Source: Chitinophagaceae bacterium (lineage in GTDB: Bacteria > Bacteroidota > Bacteroidia > Chitinophagales > Chitinophagaceae). Taken from it: DNA of 64,000 bases. The stretch lies in contig JAHBTJ010000004.1 of the NCBI GenBank assembly GCA_019638595.1, forward strand, positions 62,001 to 126,000, given 5' to 3'. The position numbers were made by a program, and so were the translations under genes. Of this stretch, positions 9,173-17,253 are shown one piece after another (positions within the stretch are counted from its first letter, which is position 1; each line of letters begins with the position of its first letter). The notes under the pieces were generated by a model that saw only the letters and a program-made list of their open reading frames with translations, was not told the DNA's origin and made no database searches.

Positions 9173-9288
9173 CATTCCGCCGCTAAACGGATATTTGATA
9201 TTTATGATTTGTGGTTTATAGCTTATGGCTTGTACAACAAACAATAAATCTTACACCTTCTGCCATTTCACTTTAAAACTATATCATC
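9173..9288. repeat. Intergenic phrase-repeat block 2
   Basis: 116 bp without a gene. The part 9190-9250 carries short phrases of the TTTATAGCTTATGGC and TTGTGGTTTATAG kind, related to the other blocks between 7 and 20.4 kb. No terminator hairpin was found. Confidence 0.4.
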
Positions 9289-9843
9289 ATGGCTATTCAA
9301 AAAAAGAGCGTTGGTAAAAAAGCTACCGTTAAAGCTGTTACCGCTAAAAAAACAATTGTTCCCCAAAAGGTTGTTGTTCCCATCCCTCCTCCAAAAGCTA
9401 AAAAACGCACGCTGTATGTTCATTATTCGTCGTTTCACCCTTATATGGTAGGGCAGCCTGGCGGTTACAGCGATTTTTTCCAGGAAGGAAGAAGTGCGGC
9501 AAACGGAATGCTTATTTCACCGATCCTTTTACCGGTAGGCTCCGCTATGAAAAGCATAACCATTTATTATAAGAACAATACAGAAGAAGACATAATGGTA
9601 CTGGTTTTGAAGCACCATGTACAACACATAGCGCCTTCCGGTGAAATTGAAGTAGTGTTCATAACCTGCCCCCCCGGTACTTCCTCTCCCGACAATTTTT
9701 TATCTGTTACCTTCAACCTGGGGTCGGCAGGAAAGATACTTGACAAATACATGTACTTTGCCGAAGTAGAAAACATGGTGAAAACCGGAACACAGGAAAG
9801 AGTATTGCTCGGTATGAAGATCGTGTATACCGAACCTGCCTGA
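9289..9843 (+). CDS. Hypothetical protein with Lys/Ala/Val-rich N-terminal tail
   Basis: 184 residues, not recognised. The first ~40 residues are a low-complexity basic tail (alternating KK, A, V, T and P, ending PIPPPKAKKR). The remainder (about 42-183) looks like a compact beta-rich domain with YVHYSSFHPYMVGQ, ITIYYKNNTEEDIMVLVLKHH and a cysteine in TCPPGTSS. There is no signal peptide or membrane segment. The basic tail could bind nucleic acid or be cleaved, but nothing in the sequence decides this. Confidence 0.6.
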   Translation: MAIQKKSVGKKATVKAVTAKKTIVPQKVVVPIPPPKAKKRTLYVHYSSFHPYMVGQPGGYSDFFQEGRSAANGMLISPILLPVGSAMKSITIYYKNNTEEDIMVLVLKHHVQHIAPSGEIEVVFITCPPGTSSPDNFLSVTFNLGSAGKILDKYMYFAEVENMVKTGTQERVLLGMKIVYTEPA

Positions 9844-9858
9844 TAATTCGCCTTGCCC

Positions 9859-9866
9859 TATCTTTG
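9859..9866 (+). promoter_or_regulatory. -7 promoter element before the M20 hydrolase
   Basis: TATCTTTG lies four bases upstream of the ATG at 9871 and 16 bases after the preceding stop codon. This is the third such arrangement within 2.7 kb. The in-frame TTG at 9853 precedes the element and is therefore unlikely to be the start. Confidence 0.5.
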
Positions 9867-9870
9867 CCGG

Positions 9871-11055
9871 ATGTTAAAGGAAAAGATACGGAAGCTGGCT
9901 TCGGAATATGCAGGCGACCTGGTAAATATCCGGCATCATTTGCATGCCAATCCCGAGCTCAGCTATAAGGAGTTTGAAACGTCGGCTTTTGTTCGGCAAA
10001 AGCTGGAAGAATATGGTATACCCTGCGAAATAAAAGCCGTTACCGGGGTACTGGGGTTGATCAAAGGAAAAAACCCGGACAAGCGTGTTATCGCGTTACG
10101 CGCGGATATGGATGCTTTGCCGATCAAAGAAGAAAACAACGTTCCCTATAGATCGAAAAATGAAGGTGTAATGCATGCCTGCGGGCACGATGTGCACACT
10201 ACCTGCCTGTTAGGCGCATCGCGTATTTTAAATGAGCTGAAAAACGAGTGGGAGGGGACTGTAAAGCTGATCTTTCAACCGGGCGAAGAAAAAAACCCCG
10301 GTGGCGCCAGTATTATGATTAGGGAAGGGGTGCTGGAAAACCCGCGTCCTTCCGCTATTTTGGGTTTACATGTGCATCCGCAACTGGAAGTGGGCAGGTA
10401 CCGTTTCCGCGGTGGCAAAATTATGGCCAGCGCCGATGAAATTTATATCACCATCCGCAGCAAAGGCGGTCATGCCGCTGCGCCGCAGCAAACTGCCGAT
10501 ACCATCCTGATAGCCTCCCAACTGGTGGTAGCTTTGCAGCAGATCATCAGCCGTAACAAAAACCCATTCTCTCCTTCTGTATTATCCATTACTTCTTTCC
10601 AGGGCGGCTATACTACCAATGTAATTCCCAGCGAAGTAAAGTTGATGGGAACGTTCAGGGCAATGGACGAGCAGTGGCGGTTTGAAGCGCATACGCTTAT
10701 CCGTAAGCTTGCCACGGAACTGGTGCAAAGTATGGGAGCTGAAATTGACCTTCATATTGACGTTGGCTACCCTACCGTATACAACAATGAAAAATTAAAT
10801 GCCATAGCCGAAGCTGCCGCGGCGGAGTACGCGGGCGCTGACAACGTAGAAGAATCGGAACTGCGTATGGGCGCCGAAGATTTTGGCTATTACTCGCAGG
10901 TTATACCGGGTTGTTTTTACCGGTTAGGCGCCGGTAACGAAGCAAAAGGCATTACCGCCGGTGTACATACTCCTACTTTTAATATTGATGAAGAGGCCAT
11001 TGAACTGGGCGCCGGAATGATGGCCTGGCTGGGCGCTACAGTGGAGATGAGGTAA
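9871..11055 (+). CDS. M20-family amidohydrolase (N-acyl-amino-acid/hippurate hydrolase type)
   Basis: 394-residue metallopeptidase of the M20D type that would remove acyl groups from N-acyl amino acids. Metal and catalytic motifs are visible: HHLHANPELSYKEFET near the N-terminus, MHACGHDVHT (C104 and H106 region), FQPGEEKNPGGA and GLHVHP. A dimerisation domain lies between, with the SKGGHAAAPQQTADTI stretch. There is no signal peptide, so it is probably cytoplasmic. The substrate is not determined by sequence. Confidence 0.88.
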   Translation: MLKEKIRKLASEYAGDLVNIRHHLHANPELSYKEFETSAFVRQKLEEYGIPCEIKAVTGVLGLIKGKNPDKRVIALRADMDALPIKEENNVPYRSKNEGVMHACGHDVHTTCLLGASRILNELKNEWEGTVKLIFQPGEEKNPGGASIMIREGVLENPRPSAILGLHVHPQLEVGRYRFRGGKIMASADEIYITIRSKGGHAAAPQQTADTILIASQLVVALQQIISRNKNPFSPSVLSITSFQGGYTTNVIPSEVKLMGTFRAMDEQWRFEAHTLIRKLATELVQSMGAEIDLHIDVGYPTVYNNEKLNAIAEAAAAEYAGADNVEESELRMGAEDFGYYSQVIPGCFYRLGAGNEAKGITAGVHTPTFNIDEEAIELGAGMMAWLGATVEMR

Positions 11056-11537
11056 TGCTGTTACAGGTTGCAGGTTACAGGTTTGGGGTTTATAGTTTCG
11101 GGCTTGTAGTTTGTTTTCTCATAGCTGACAGCTATTTGTTCAAACTATAAATAACAAACCATAAACTATTAATTTCTATCAGTCTTCAATAAACTATAAA
11201 CTGTAGCCTGTAAGTTGCATCCGGTATCTCAAATCAAAAAATCGCCGCTCAGAAATACTTATCTAGTGGTTCCTGTACTATCCTGTATCGTTACTGAACA
11301 GCTTTTGTACGGTAATGATACATTGCATTTTCTTAACAAATCATCATAGCTGTTGATTTTCATGTAACTGTGTATTGGCATCCTTTTCGAAAACAAGGTT
11401 GGCATGCGCGCGTTCAAAAACACGTTACAAAAAAAATAACAGTTTTGTCCGCAGGCATGATGCAACAATTATTTAAAAACGCAGACACTCAATAATGGTT
11501 GCATGAAATAATATTCTTTATTATAAAACCATTTGTT
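11056..11537. repeat. Intergenic phrase-repeat block 3 and unassigned spacer
   Basis: About 480 bp without a convincing gene. From 11056 to about 11225 it is filled with the phrases seen elsewhere: GTTACAGGTTGCAGGTTACAGG, AACTATAAATAACAAACC and ATAAACTATAAACTG. From 11226 to 11537 I see no recognisable structure. A 69-codon minus-strand reading frame in this part has no protein-like character. Confidence 0.5.
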
Positions 11538-12011
11538 ATGAAACTTTCCTTTAAATCTTTAATAATAGTACTGGTAGCAGGCCTGGTATCGCCTGTAAAC
11601 ACTATAAACGCGGCAACGGCGCCTTATCCTGTAACTTTCTGTGCGACTAATATTACAGTCCATGATCAGCAACACGACAGGAAAAAGGATAAGGAAAACA
11701 AGGCAGAAAAAGATGTGGAAGCATTCCGCGTATCGTTGTTACCCGTAAAAAATGCTGAAGCAGTGCGCTTGTTCCTTCAGAAAGAGGAAGGAAAAAGATT
11801 GCGTGTACGTTTGAAATCGCCGGACGGGTATCCGCTCATTTACTTCCTGACTGATAGAAAACCCGCGAATATTTATCGTAAGCTTAATTTTACCGATGCG
11901 CCGGAAGGAGTATATACCGTAGAAGTATCCAATGGAAAACAAACCGTTGTTAAAAAGATTGTGCTGGAGCGTACCCGGTACGAAGTAAAAACCACACTGG
12001 CAGTTGAATAG
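11538..12011 (+). CDS. Hypothetical exported protein with beta-sandwich C-terminus
   Basis: 157 residues starting MKLSFKSLIIVLVAGLVSPVNTINA, a clear signal peptide. ATG 11538 was chosen because it begins the signal sequence; an upstream TTG would add a hydrophilic extension. After a charged linker (HDRKKDKENKAEKD) comes a domain (about 70-150) with GVYTVEVSNGKQTVVKKIVLE, resembling the fold of type IX secretion sorting domains or Ig-like modules. It is too short to be a normal T9SS cargo. Function unknown. Confidence 0.6.
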   Translation: MKLSFKSLIIVLVAGLVSPVNTINAATAPYPVTFCATNITVHDQQHDRKKDKENKAEKDVEAFRVSLLPVKNAEAVRLFLQKEEGKRLRVRLKSPDGYPLIYFLTDRKPANIYRKLNFTDAPEGVYTVEVSNGKQTVVKKIVLERTRYEVKTTLAVE

Positions 12012-12154
12012 TTATCGGCTGTCAGCTTTGAGCTATCAGCCGTCAGCGACCAGCAATTTATAGTTTATGGTTAACCCCAAAACTACAAACTATAAACCCG
12101 AAACCATAAACCAGTGGCTGTCATCAGTCAGGTATCGGCGTCAGCAATTCTAAT
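12012..12154. repeat. Intergenic phrase-repeat block 4
   Basis: The space between two convergent genes is almost wholly composed of phrases: TGAGCTATCAGCCGTCAGC near 12040, ATTTATAGTTTATGGTTAAC near 12056, ACTACAAACTATAAACCC near 12084 and CAGTGGCTGTCATCAGTCAGG near 12112. It is the clearest example of the family in the window. Confidence 0.6.
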
Positions 12155-15100
12155 TCACTTCTGTAATCCTACAGTCAATACCAATATATCGTTTTCACGA
12201 ATAGTTGTTTCGTTAAAGGTGGCAGTCAGAGTATTTTCTTTTACGGATACTGTGGCAGGGATTTCCTTTCCATTCAGGGTGAGTGTTACTTTTGCAGGAG
12301 TAGCTGCTGTTTCTATTGCAAAGGAGCTGATTGCCAGCTTGCCGTAGGCAACGGCTATTTTATTTACCTGTTGTTGTGTTGTTCTTTCCTGCTCAATATT
12401 TCCCCAGCCTTCGGCGGCCGTAAAAAAGCTTTTAAAGTTGTTTGGCTGTATGCGGGGTGCAAAAGAAATTGCCCCGGCAGGACCGTCGTATTTAAAGTCC
12501 TGTAATGCAAGTAATACGCCCCACGAGGCTAAAGCCCGTGCATAGTGATCTCCGCATTCAATCTCGTTCCAGGGATTGTGCTTTTCGGGACTGTAACGGT
12601 CGTGCACCGCTTTTACCAGCGACAAGGCTTGTTCTGTCATGCCTTCATAAATCATATTGGTGGCCACCTGGTATTCAATACCCGTCCATACTTCATCACG
12701 GTAACGCACACCTGCTTCTCCCATATGTTTGCTTTTTGGCCAGGTTGCAATAAACAGCCCGGCTTCTCCTGCATCGGCATATACTCTTTCCGGTTTGTGT
12801 ATTTTGTTTTGTATGGCTACATCAGGAGCCCAGTTGTATTTCCATACCGACTGCAGGGCGGTTTTTATATTTTGTTGGGGATAAATGTATCCCAGGTTAT
12901 TCAGGTGTGCCCAGGTTTGTCCGAATACCTGGTCGCTCAGGCATCCTGTTCCATACTGAAAATGCGGGTGTTTATTAAGATCAACATCCTGTATGAAGTA
13001 TTCACCATTCCATAATTTGGTTACGCTGTTTTGAAGACCATTACTGAAAATGCTGTCGCAATACAGCGAAAAACCTGTGTCTTTCATCAGCAAAGCCATT
13101 TTCGAAGCTGCTTTCAGCGAAGCGAGGTATAGTCCGCCCACGTACGTGTTTGCGCCATAAAAAGCAATGTCGTAAGTATTGGCCTGCTCTTTCTCGATCA
13201 ATCCGTCTGCATTGCCATCTTCCCTGATAATAAATTCCGTTGCCTTTTTTATCTTGTTCCAGTTGCGGGAGAGAAACAAACTGTTTTTAGACAGCATGTG
13301 CTCGCGGTAAGCTTTCAGTATTGCACCTGCATGCCCGTCTATTAAAATACCTCCCCAGCCATTGCGCGCCTGTATGCCACCATCTTCCTGGAAGGAAGTG
13401 CCAAAGTCAGTCTTCTCCCGGATATTACGTTCCAGTTCGGGAAACAGCCGCGACAATGCATGCTCGTAGTTCCATACATGTGTGCAGGTGCCCACGCAGG
13501 ATCCTACGCCTTCCCAGGCCCAGAATTTATCGGTAGCCCACCATTGGCAGGTTTCGGTAGCCAGGGTAGAGGCCGGCATCATAATACGCTGGTTCAGCCA
13601 GTAGGGCAGGGTGGAGTTGTTATAATAGGCATTGTGGAAAGCCATTGTTTCGCGGGTAAGGCGGTCAAGGTTCTCCTGGAGCCAGGAGGCTACGTTGAGC
13701 GAGTGGTCGTACCAGTTAGCGTACATATTGCCGATAGCCGGACCCTCGGTAGGAATGGGCAGATTCCAGTTGCCGCCTTCGCCATACTGCAAAGGCCGGT
13801 TAGGAAAATACCAACTGAGCAAAAAAGTTATTTCTTTCGATTCGCCGGGAGCCAGCTCTATAGAAACACCGGCCGCTCCTGTAAGCTTTTCGTCAAACGA
13901 TTGTACAGCTTCGGTATTGCCGTTTAATATCGTTTGTCCGTTATAGTTAGATGTTGCCAACCCGTTCTCTCCCAGTACGCTCAGTGATATATTACCAAAG
14001 TAAGGATGATTTTCCGGGAAAAATTTTTCTTTGAGCGGAAGATTGCCAAACGAAATTTCATCTACGTTGATATGTCCCCAACTGCCTGTTTCATTGTCTA
14101 CAATTTCCAGGTACGCTTTTTTACCTTTTGCATCCCTCACGTCCCAGCTTACCGGTTCCAGCTTTTCATCGCTGGCGCCCGTGGCTGTTTTTACCAGTTG
14201 GTTATTGATGTACAGGTTGATGCAGGTTTTGCCGCGATAAGGGCCTCCGCCTAATTTAAAGTTGATGTAGTTTTCTTTGATGGTAAACACAGGGGAGGTA
14301 AGTTTCCCCGTGCCGCTGTCGCCGTAGCTGGTAAGTTTTGAATTAACTAAAAAATTTCCTTCATGACCCGTAACAAAATCCGCTTCGGCATCTGCTTTTT
14401 TTACCGGCGCTTTTCCAAAAGCGTTGCCTTCTGTTTTCCACTTGCCGTATGTGCCCGATTCAAAATTCTGGAACATGATGGTTTGCCGGGGTGTAGAAGG
14501 CTGATGGGTAGCCCTTACCAGGTCCATTGTTACCGACGTTATGTTTTTGCCTGTAACTACCCTGTTGCGAAGATTTCCGTTCACCTGCCCCTTTAAATCA
14601 ATGCACACCAGGTTTTGCAGCCAGCCGGTAAGGGCTACCTGCATTTTTTGTTGGGTAGTATTTTTTAACGAATACTTTAATATGGTAGCGGGCGTGGCGG
14701 ATTCTTTTGCATTTAAAGGAATGAAAGGAGAGAAGACAGTAGCGTCTGCCTGCAACGGAAATGGATTGGAAGCAGAGGCGTAATGGATACGTGCAATGGG
14801 GTATTCGCCGGTAAAGGAAATGGCATCGAAATCATTTTTATTGAGCCGGCGCGATACCGTTTTATTATTTTGTGTAACGGTTACGGCAAAACCCTGGTCG
14901 ACATAGCTGAAAGGCTCAAAGGTTTGGTAGCAAACTTTCCACGGGCCCAGCGGCGTGTCAAAATTCAGGAGCCAGTCAATACCATAGCCGGTATTGTAGC
15001 CGTTATTGGCAATCCACCAGTTAGCCAGTGTGCCATCGCCCCTCACATACAATTGTCCCGCGGCTATACCCCCGCAAGGCATGCCGATGGTTTCCAGTTG

Positions 15101-15259
15101 CTTTCCGCTGTACGATCGGCGTTCCATGCTCCACAATGATTCTTTCCATGCGGGAGAGAGATTTTTATCAGCAGGAACCTTGTGCGTAGGATCGGGCGTT
15201 TGAGCGTTAACGGACAGGAATATGCAATGGAGCACAACAAAAAAAAGTGATGATTTCAT
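12155..15259 (-). CDS. GH116 family glycosidase (beta-glucosidase/glucosylceramidase type), secreted
   Basis: 1034 residues with a signal peptide (MKSSLFFVVLHCIFLSVNAQ; ATG 15259 preferred over TTG 15268). The N-terminal domain has GMPCGGIAAGQLYVRGDG. The catalytic alpha-barrel has WEGVGSCVGTCTHVWNYEHA, where the conserved Glu aligns with the GH116 nucleophile. NTYDIAFYGANTYVGGLYL carries the Asp that aligns with the acid/base. A module at about residues 262-405 (FESGTYGKWKTEG to GSWGHINVDEIS) looks inserted and resembles the concanavalin-like module of GH32 enzymes. The substrate is likely a beta-linked glucoside or related glycoside outside the cytoplasm. Confidence 0.87.
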   Translation of the reverse strand: MKSSLFFVVLHCIFLSVNAQTPDPTHKVPADKNLSPAWKESLWSMERRSYSGKQLETIGMPCGGIAAGQLYVRGDGTLANWWIANNGYNTGYGIDWLLNFDTPLGPWKVCYQTFEPFSYVDQGFAVTVTQNNKTVSRRLNKNDFDAISFTGEYPIARIHYASASNPFPLQADATVFSPFIPLNAKESATPATILKYSLKNTTQQKMQVALTGWLQNLVCIDLKGQVNGNLRNRVVTGKNITSVTMDLVRATHQPSTPRQTIMFQNFESGTYGKWKTEGNAFGKAPVKKADAEADFVTGHEGNFLVNSKLTSYGDSGTGKLTSPVFTIKENYINFKLGGGPYRGKTCINLYINNQLVKTATGASDEKLEPVSWDVRDAKGKKAYLEIVDNETGSWGHINVDEISFGNLPLKEKFFPENHPYFGNISLSVLGENGLATSNYNGQTILNGNTEAVQSFDEKLTGAAGVSIELAPGESKEITFLLSWYFPNRPLQYGEGGNWNLPIPTEGPAIGNMYANWYDHSLNVASWLQENLDRLTRETMAFHNAYYNNSTLPYWLNQRIMMPASTLATETCQWWATDKFWAWEGVGSCVGTCTHVWNYEHALSRLFPELERNIREKTDFGTSFQEDGGIQARNGWGGILIDGHAGAILKAYREHMLSKNSLFLSRNWNKIKKATEFIIREDGNADGLIEKEQANTYDIAFYGANTYVGGLYLASLKAASKMALLMKDTGFSLYCDSIFSNGLQNSVTKLWNGEYFIQDVDLNKHPHFQYGTGCLSDQVFGQTWAHLNNLGYIYPQQNIKTALQSVWKYNWAPDVAIQNKIHKPERVYADAGEAGLFIATWPKSKHMGEAGVRYRDEVWTGIEYQVATNMIYEGMTEQALSLVKAVHDRYSPEKHNPWNEIECGDHYARALASWGVLLALQDFKYDGPAGAISFAPRIQPNNFKSFFTAAEGWGNIEQERTTQQQVNKIAVAYGKLAISSFAIETAATPAKVTLTLNGKEIPATVSVKENTLTATFNETTIRENDILVLTVGLQK

Positions 15260-15310
15260 TATCTGCAAACAATTTTATTTCTGATCGTAAATTATGATGG
15301 TATGGGGAAG

Positions 15311-16102
15311 TTATTGAATGAAGTAGCTTTCAAACTCTGAATCAATCTGGAAATGGATCAATCCTGTTTGTTGTAAACGCTGCACATCCTTTGCAGCGTC
15401 TGCTCCGGGTGTGTGAGAGCGCCGGTACCGCCACGAGTTGATAACGCCCACCGCCAGTATTTTATTCTTCTTTGCCCATTCCACATCCTCTTTGGTGATT
15501 TCCGCGCCAAACAGGTAATAATGTGCCGGGCTATAGCCGGGCTTTTGCATATTTTCTTCCAGTTGCTTACGGGTACAGCTTAGTTTTACTTTTCCTGTAA
15601 AGAATGGAGTTGATTCTTCCGTGCCGATCATCAATGCCTCTTTATTTAGATTGTATTTTTTGAGCAGCGCTACCACTTTTGAAAACAGGACAGTATCGTT
15701 ACCGCTGATCTTATTATCAAGCATTACCTGCATTTTACCGCTGCAATATGCCAGGGCATCTTCCAGCAATAATACTTTACTGCCGGTAACGCCTGTAAGC
15801 TGCTGTATTTCCGGCCAGGTCATTTCAGTTACTTTTCTATCTACAGCAAAGTATCTTTTAAAGTTTGGATCGTGGTGGATGATGAGAACACTGTCTTTGG
15901 TGAGCCGCATATCTATCTCTACCATTTTATAGCCTCTTTTAAAAGCAGCTTCCAAAGCGGGCATGCTGTTTTCGGCTTTTGTGCTGTCTACCACGCCGCC
16001 CCTGTGCGCAATAAGATAATACTTCGCTTTCGGCTGTGCTTTCGTGTTTACGGTTATTCCGCATGCCAGTATTAAAAAGATATAAAGAAATTTTGCAGTC
16101 AC
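15311..16102 (-). CDS. Glycerophosphodiester phosphodiesterase family protein, exported
   Basis: GDPD-fold enzyme expected to hydrolyse glycerophosphodiesters to sn-glycerol-3-phosphate plus an alcohol. Motifs are AHRGG, ENSMPALEAA, VEIDMRLTKDSVLIIHHD (catalytic His and metal-binding Glu/Asp) and ALMIGTEEST. No internal ATG precedes the signal peptide. GTG at 16102 (VTAKFLYIFLILACGITVNTKAQ) is the most sensible start, giving 263 residues; a TTG at 16201 would add 33 hydrophilic residues. A near-consensus -7 box (TATCTTTA) lies just upstream of the GTG. Confidence 0.82.
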   Translation of the reverse strand: MTAKFLYIFLILACGITVNTKAQPKAKYYLIAHRGGVVDSTKAENSMPALEAAFKRGYKMVEIDMRLTKDSVLIIHHDPNFKRYFAVDRKVTEMTWPEIQQLTGVTGSKVLLLEDALAYCSGKMQVMLDNKISGNDTVLFSKVVALLKKYNLNKEALMIGTEESTPFFTGKVKLSCTRKQLEENMQKPGYSPAHYYLFGAEITKEDVEWAKKNKILAVGVINSWRYRRSHTPGADAAKDVQRLQQTGLIHFQIDSEFESYFIQ

Positions 16103-16218
16103 TTTTTTAAGTAAAGATAAGCGCTTGGGGGTAGAATGGCGGATAAAAAGGATATGGTTTTTTGCTTTGTATTTCCTAACTTTAAGTTTCCCATTCACCA
16201 AATAAAAAGGAGGTATTC

Positions 16219-16266
16219 ATGCAATCTACAGATAAATCATGGACGCCTTCGGTTATTATCGCGTAA
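16219..16266 (+). CDS. Leader-peptide-like ORF (15 codons)
   Basis: MQSTDKSWTPSVIIA then TAA, preceded at five bases by AAGGAGG (16207-16213), a strong Shine-Dalgarno site of a kind rare in this window. The last codons (GTT ATT ATC GCG TAA) overlap the first two arms of a 1:2/2:3/3:4 set of alternative helices that ends in an intrinsic terminator. That is the geometry of an amino-acid attenuator, with two tandem Ile codons placed in arm 1. Translation and function are inferred; the Shine-Dalgarno, ORF and helices are seen directly. Confidence 0.55.
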   Translation: MQSTDKSWTPSVIIA

Positions 16267-16338
16267 CCGGGCTACTCCATAAAAATAATCTGCGACAGCA
16301 ATGTCGGAAGTCACCGGTTACATTCCGGTGGCTTTTTT
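16250..16338 (+). promoter_or_regulatory. Attenuator-like alternative helices
   Basis: Arm 1 CGGTTA (16250-16255) pairs with arm 2 TAACCG (16264-16269). Arm 2 extended, GTAACCGG (16263-16270), pairs perfectly with arm 3 CCGGTTAC (16314-16321). Arm 3 also pairs with arm 4 in the terminator. A separate CGACA-GCAA-TGTCG hairpin lies at 16293-16306. Arms 1:2 and 2:3, and 2:3 and 3:4, exclude one another. No biosynthetic gene lies downstream on this strand. Confidence 0.55.
16309..16338 (+). terminator. Intrinsic terminator after the leader ORF
   Basis: AGTCACCGG (16309-16317) and CCGGTGGCT (16325-16333) form a nine-pair stem with one G-T wobble and a seven-base loop. The last base of the stem begins a T run that extends to 16338. 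The orientation is plus strand. Confidence 0.75.
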
Positions 16339-16523
16339 AGTTAGTGTGTAAGCTATGGGCAGTGAGCTTTCAGCTATCAGCGGTCAGTAATTTATAGTTT
16401 ATGTTTTTTTGTTTAACCTGTAACTTGTAACCTGCAGCCTGCAAACGGCTCTTTGCAATGATGCTATTGTTTGTTTGGAATGACGAGAAACCATAAACCT
16501 CAAATTCTCTGTGCCTCTGTGGT
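16339..16523. repeat. Intergenic phrase-repeat block 5
   Basis: Phrases include TTTCAGCTATCAGCGGTCAG near 16369, ATTTATAGTTTATG near 16391, AACCTGTAACTTGTAACCTG near 16413 and a CTCTGTGCCTCTGTGGTTT tail near 16508. No convincing gene is present. The minus-strand membrane-protein gene ends at 16524. Confidence 0.55.
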
Positions 16524-16910
16524 TTATTTCTTCACTTTTATATCAGGGAATAAGGCTGCTGCCAGCATAATAATGGAGCCGGATAATACAAAGTATAAGC
16601 CCGCTTCCCGTTCGGGACAGGTTGCCATTTCGCAACGGGCATACAATAAGAAATTGCGTACCGCCCAGGCCAGTCCCAGCGCGCAAAAAACCCAGTTTAT
16701 TCTTTTGGCCCATATACGGGGAATAATAAAAAGCAGGGAGGTGATGCAGCAAAATATGAGATGCAGCTTGCCCGGTTTGCCAAAATTTGTACCTGTGCCA
16801 TCCATGCCTGTAATTTTGTTTGCAATGCCCGGAATGCTTACCCAGGGTTGAAAACAGCCAATTATTACCAGGAAAACGGCTGCCAATCCTATCCAATACG
16901 AATATTTCAT
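16524..16910 (-). CDS. Hypothetical four-helix membrane protein
   Basis: 128 residues starting MKYSYWIGLAAVFLVIIGCFQPW. Four hydrophobic segments span about 5-22, 50-66, 73-90 and 107-120. The start at ATG 16910 places the first helix at the N-terminus; an upstream in-frame ATG would add 18 residues. A short extracytoplasmic loop has YARCEMATCPEREAG with two cysteines. No family recognised and no operon partner. Confidence 0.6.
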   Translation of the reverse strand: MKYSYWIGLAAVFLVIIGCFQPWVSIPGIANKITGMDGTGTNFGKPGKLHLIFCCITSLLFIIPRIWAKRINWVFCALGLAWAVRNFLLYARCEMATCPEREAGLYFVLSGSIIMLAAALFPDIKVKK

Positions 16911-16993
16911 TAAAATACCTTTATAACAATAAGGGTGCAAGTATACAAACATTATGATCTGCATTTACTTTTTGCTGCAGGAATGTACTTCAT

Positions 16994-17025
16994 TTTGGGA
17001 ATTATAATGTATTCCATTACCTTTG
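16994..17025 (+). promoter_or_regulatory. Promoter of the tRNA-Pro unit
   Basis: TTTG (16994-16997), a 20-base spacer and TACCTTTG (17018-17025) match both Bacteroidota promoter elements. Transcription would begin near 17032, ahead of a truncated tRNA-Pro copy and then the intact gene. Confidence 0.65.
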
Positions 17026-17069
17026 CAGCCCTTTCAGATAATAACAGTATCTAATTATTTGAAAAAGGA

Positions 17070-17097
17070 CGGGAGGTAGTTCAGCCCGGTCGTAGAA
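17070..17097 (+). pseudogene. 5' fragment of tRNA-Pro
   Basis: CGGGAGGTAGTTCAGCCCGG, repeated exactly from the 5' end of the intact tRNA gene 102 bp downstream, followed by TCGTAGAA, which is close to the intact TAGAA. It then diverges before the anticodon arm, so it cannot fold as a tRNA. It lies between the promoter and the intact gene, so it is probably co-transcribed. Confidence 0.75.
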
Positions 17098-17132
17098 AAT
17101 CATTATGACGAAAGGAATAATAGATTTTCAAG

Positions 17133-17151
17133 ATCCCGCTGCAAGCGGGAT
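17133..17151. repeat. Short perfect hairpin between the tRNA copies
   Basis: ATCCCGC and GCGGGAT pair perfectly across a five-base loop (TGCAA). It lies within the predicted tRNA-Pro precursor and is not followed by a T run, so it is not a terminator. It may be a processing landmark or a scar of the partial duplication. Confidence 0.4.
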
Positions 17152-17171
17152 AGAATACAAAGAGAACAGCT

Positions 17172-17245
17172 CGGGAGGTAGTTCAGCCCGGTAGAATACC
17201 TGGTTTGGGACCAGGGGGTCGCAGGTTCGAATCCTGTCCTCCCGA
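17172..17245 (+). tRNA. tRNA-Pro (anticodon TGG)
   Basis: 74 nt with acceptor CGGGAGG/CCTCCCG, a D arm, the anticodon arm CCTGG-TTTGGGA-CCAGG (anticodon TGG, reading CCA and other CCN codons), a TTCGAAT T-loop and discriminator A. CCA is not encoded. A terminator follows nine bases later. Confidence 0.95.
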
Positions 17246-17253
17246 CAAAAGCC

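Noticed and set aside
11259-11468. 69-codon minus-strand frame in the long spacer
   Set aside because: Cys/Phe-rich random-looking composition, no start signal and no family.
16103-16201. 33-residue extension of the GDPD protein from TTG 16201
   Set aside because: It would put hydrophilic residues ahead of a clear signal peptide; GTG 16102 is better placed.
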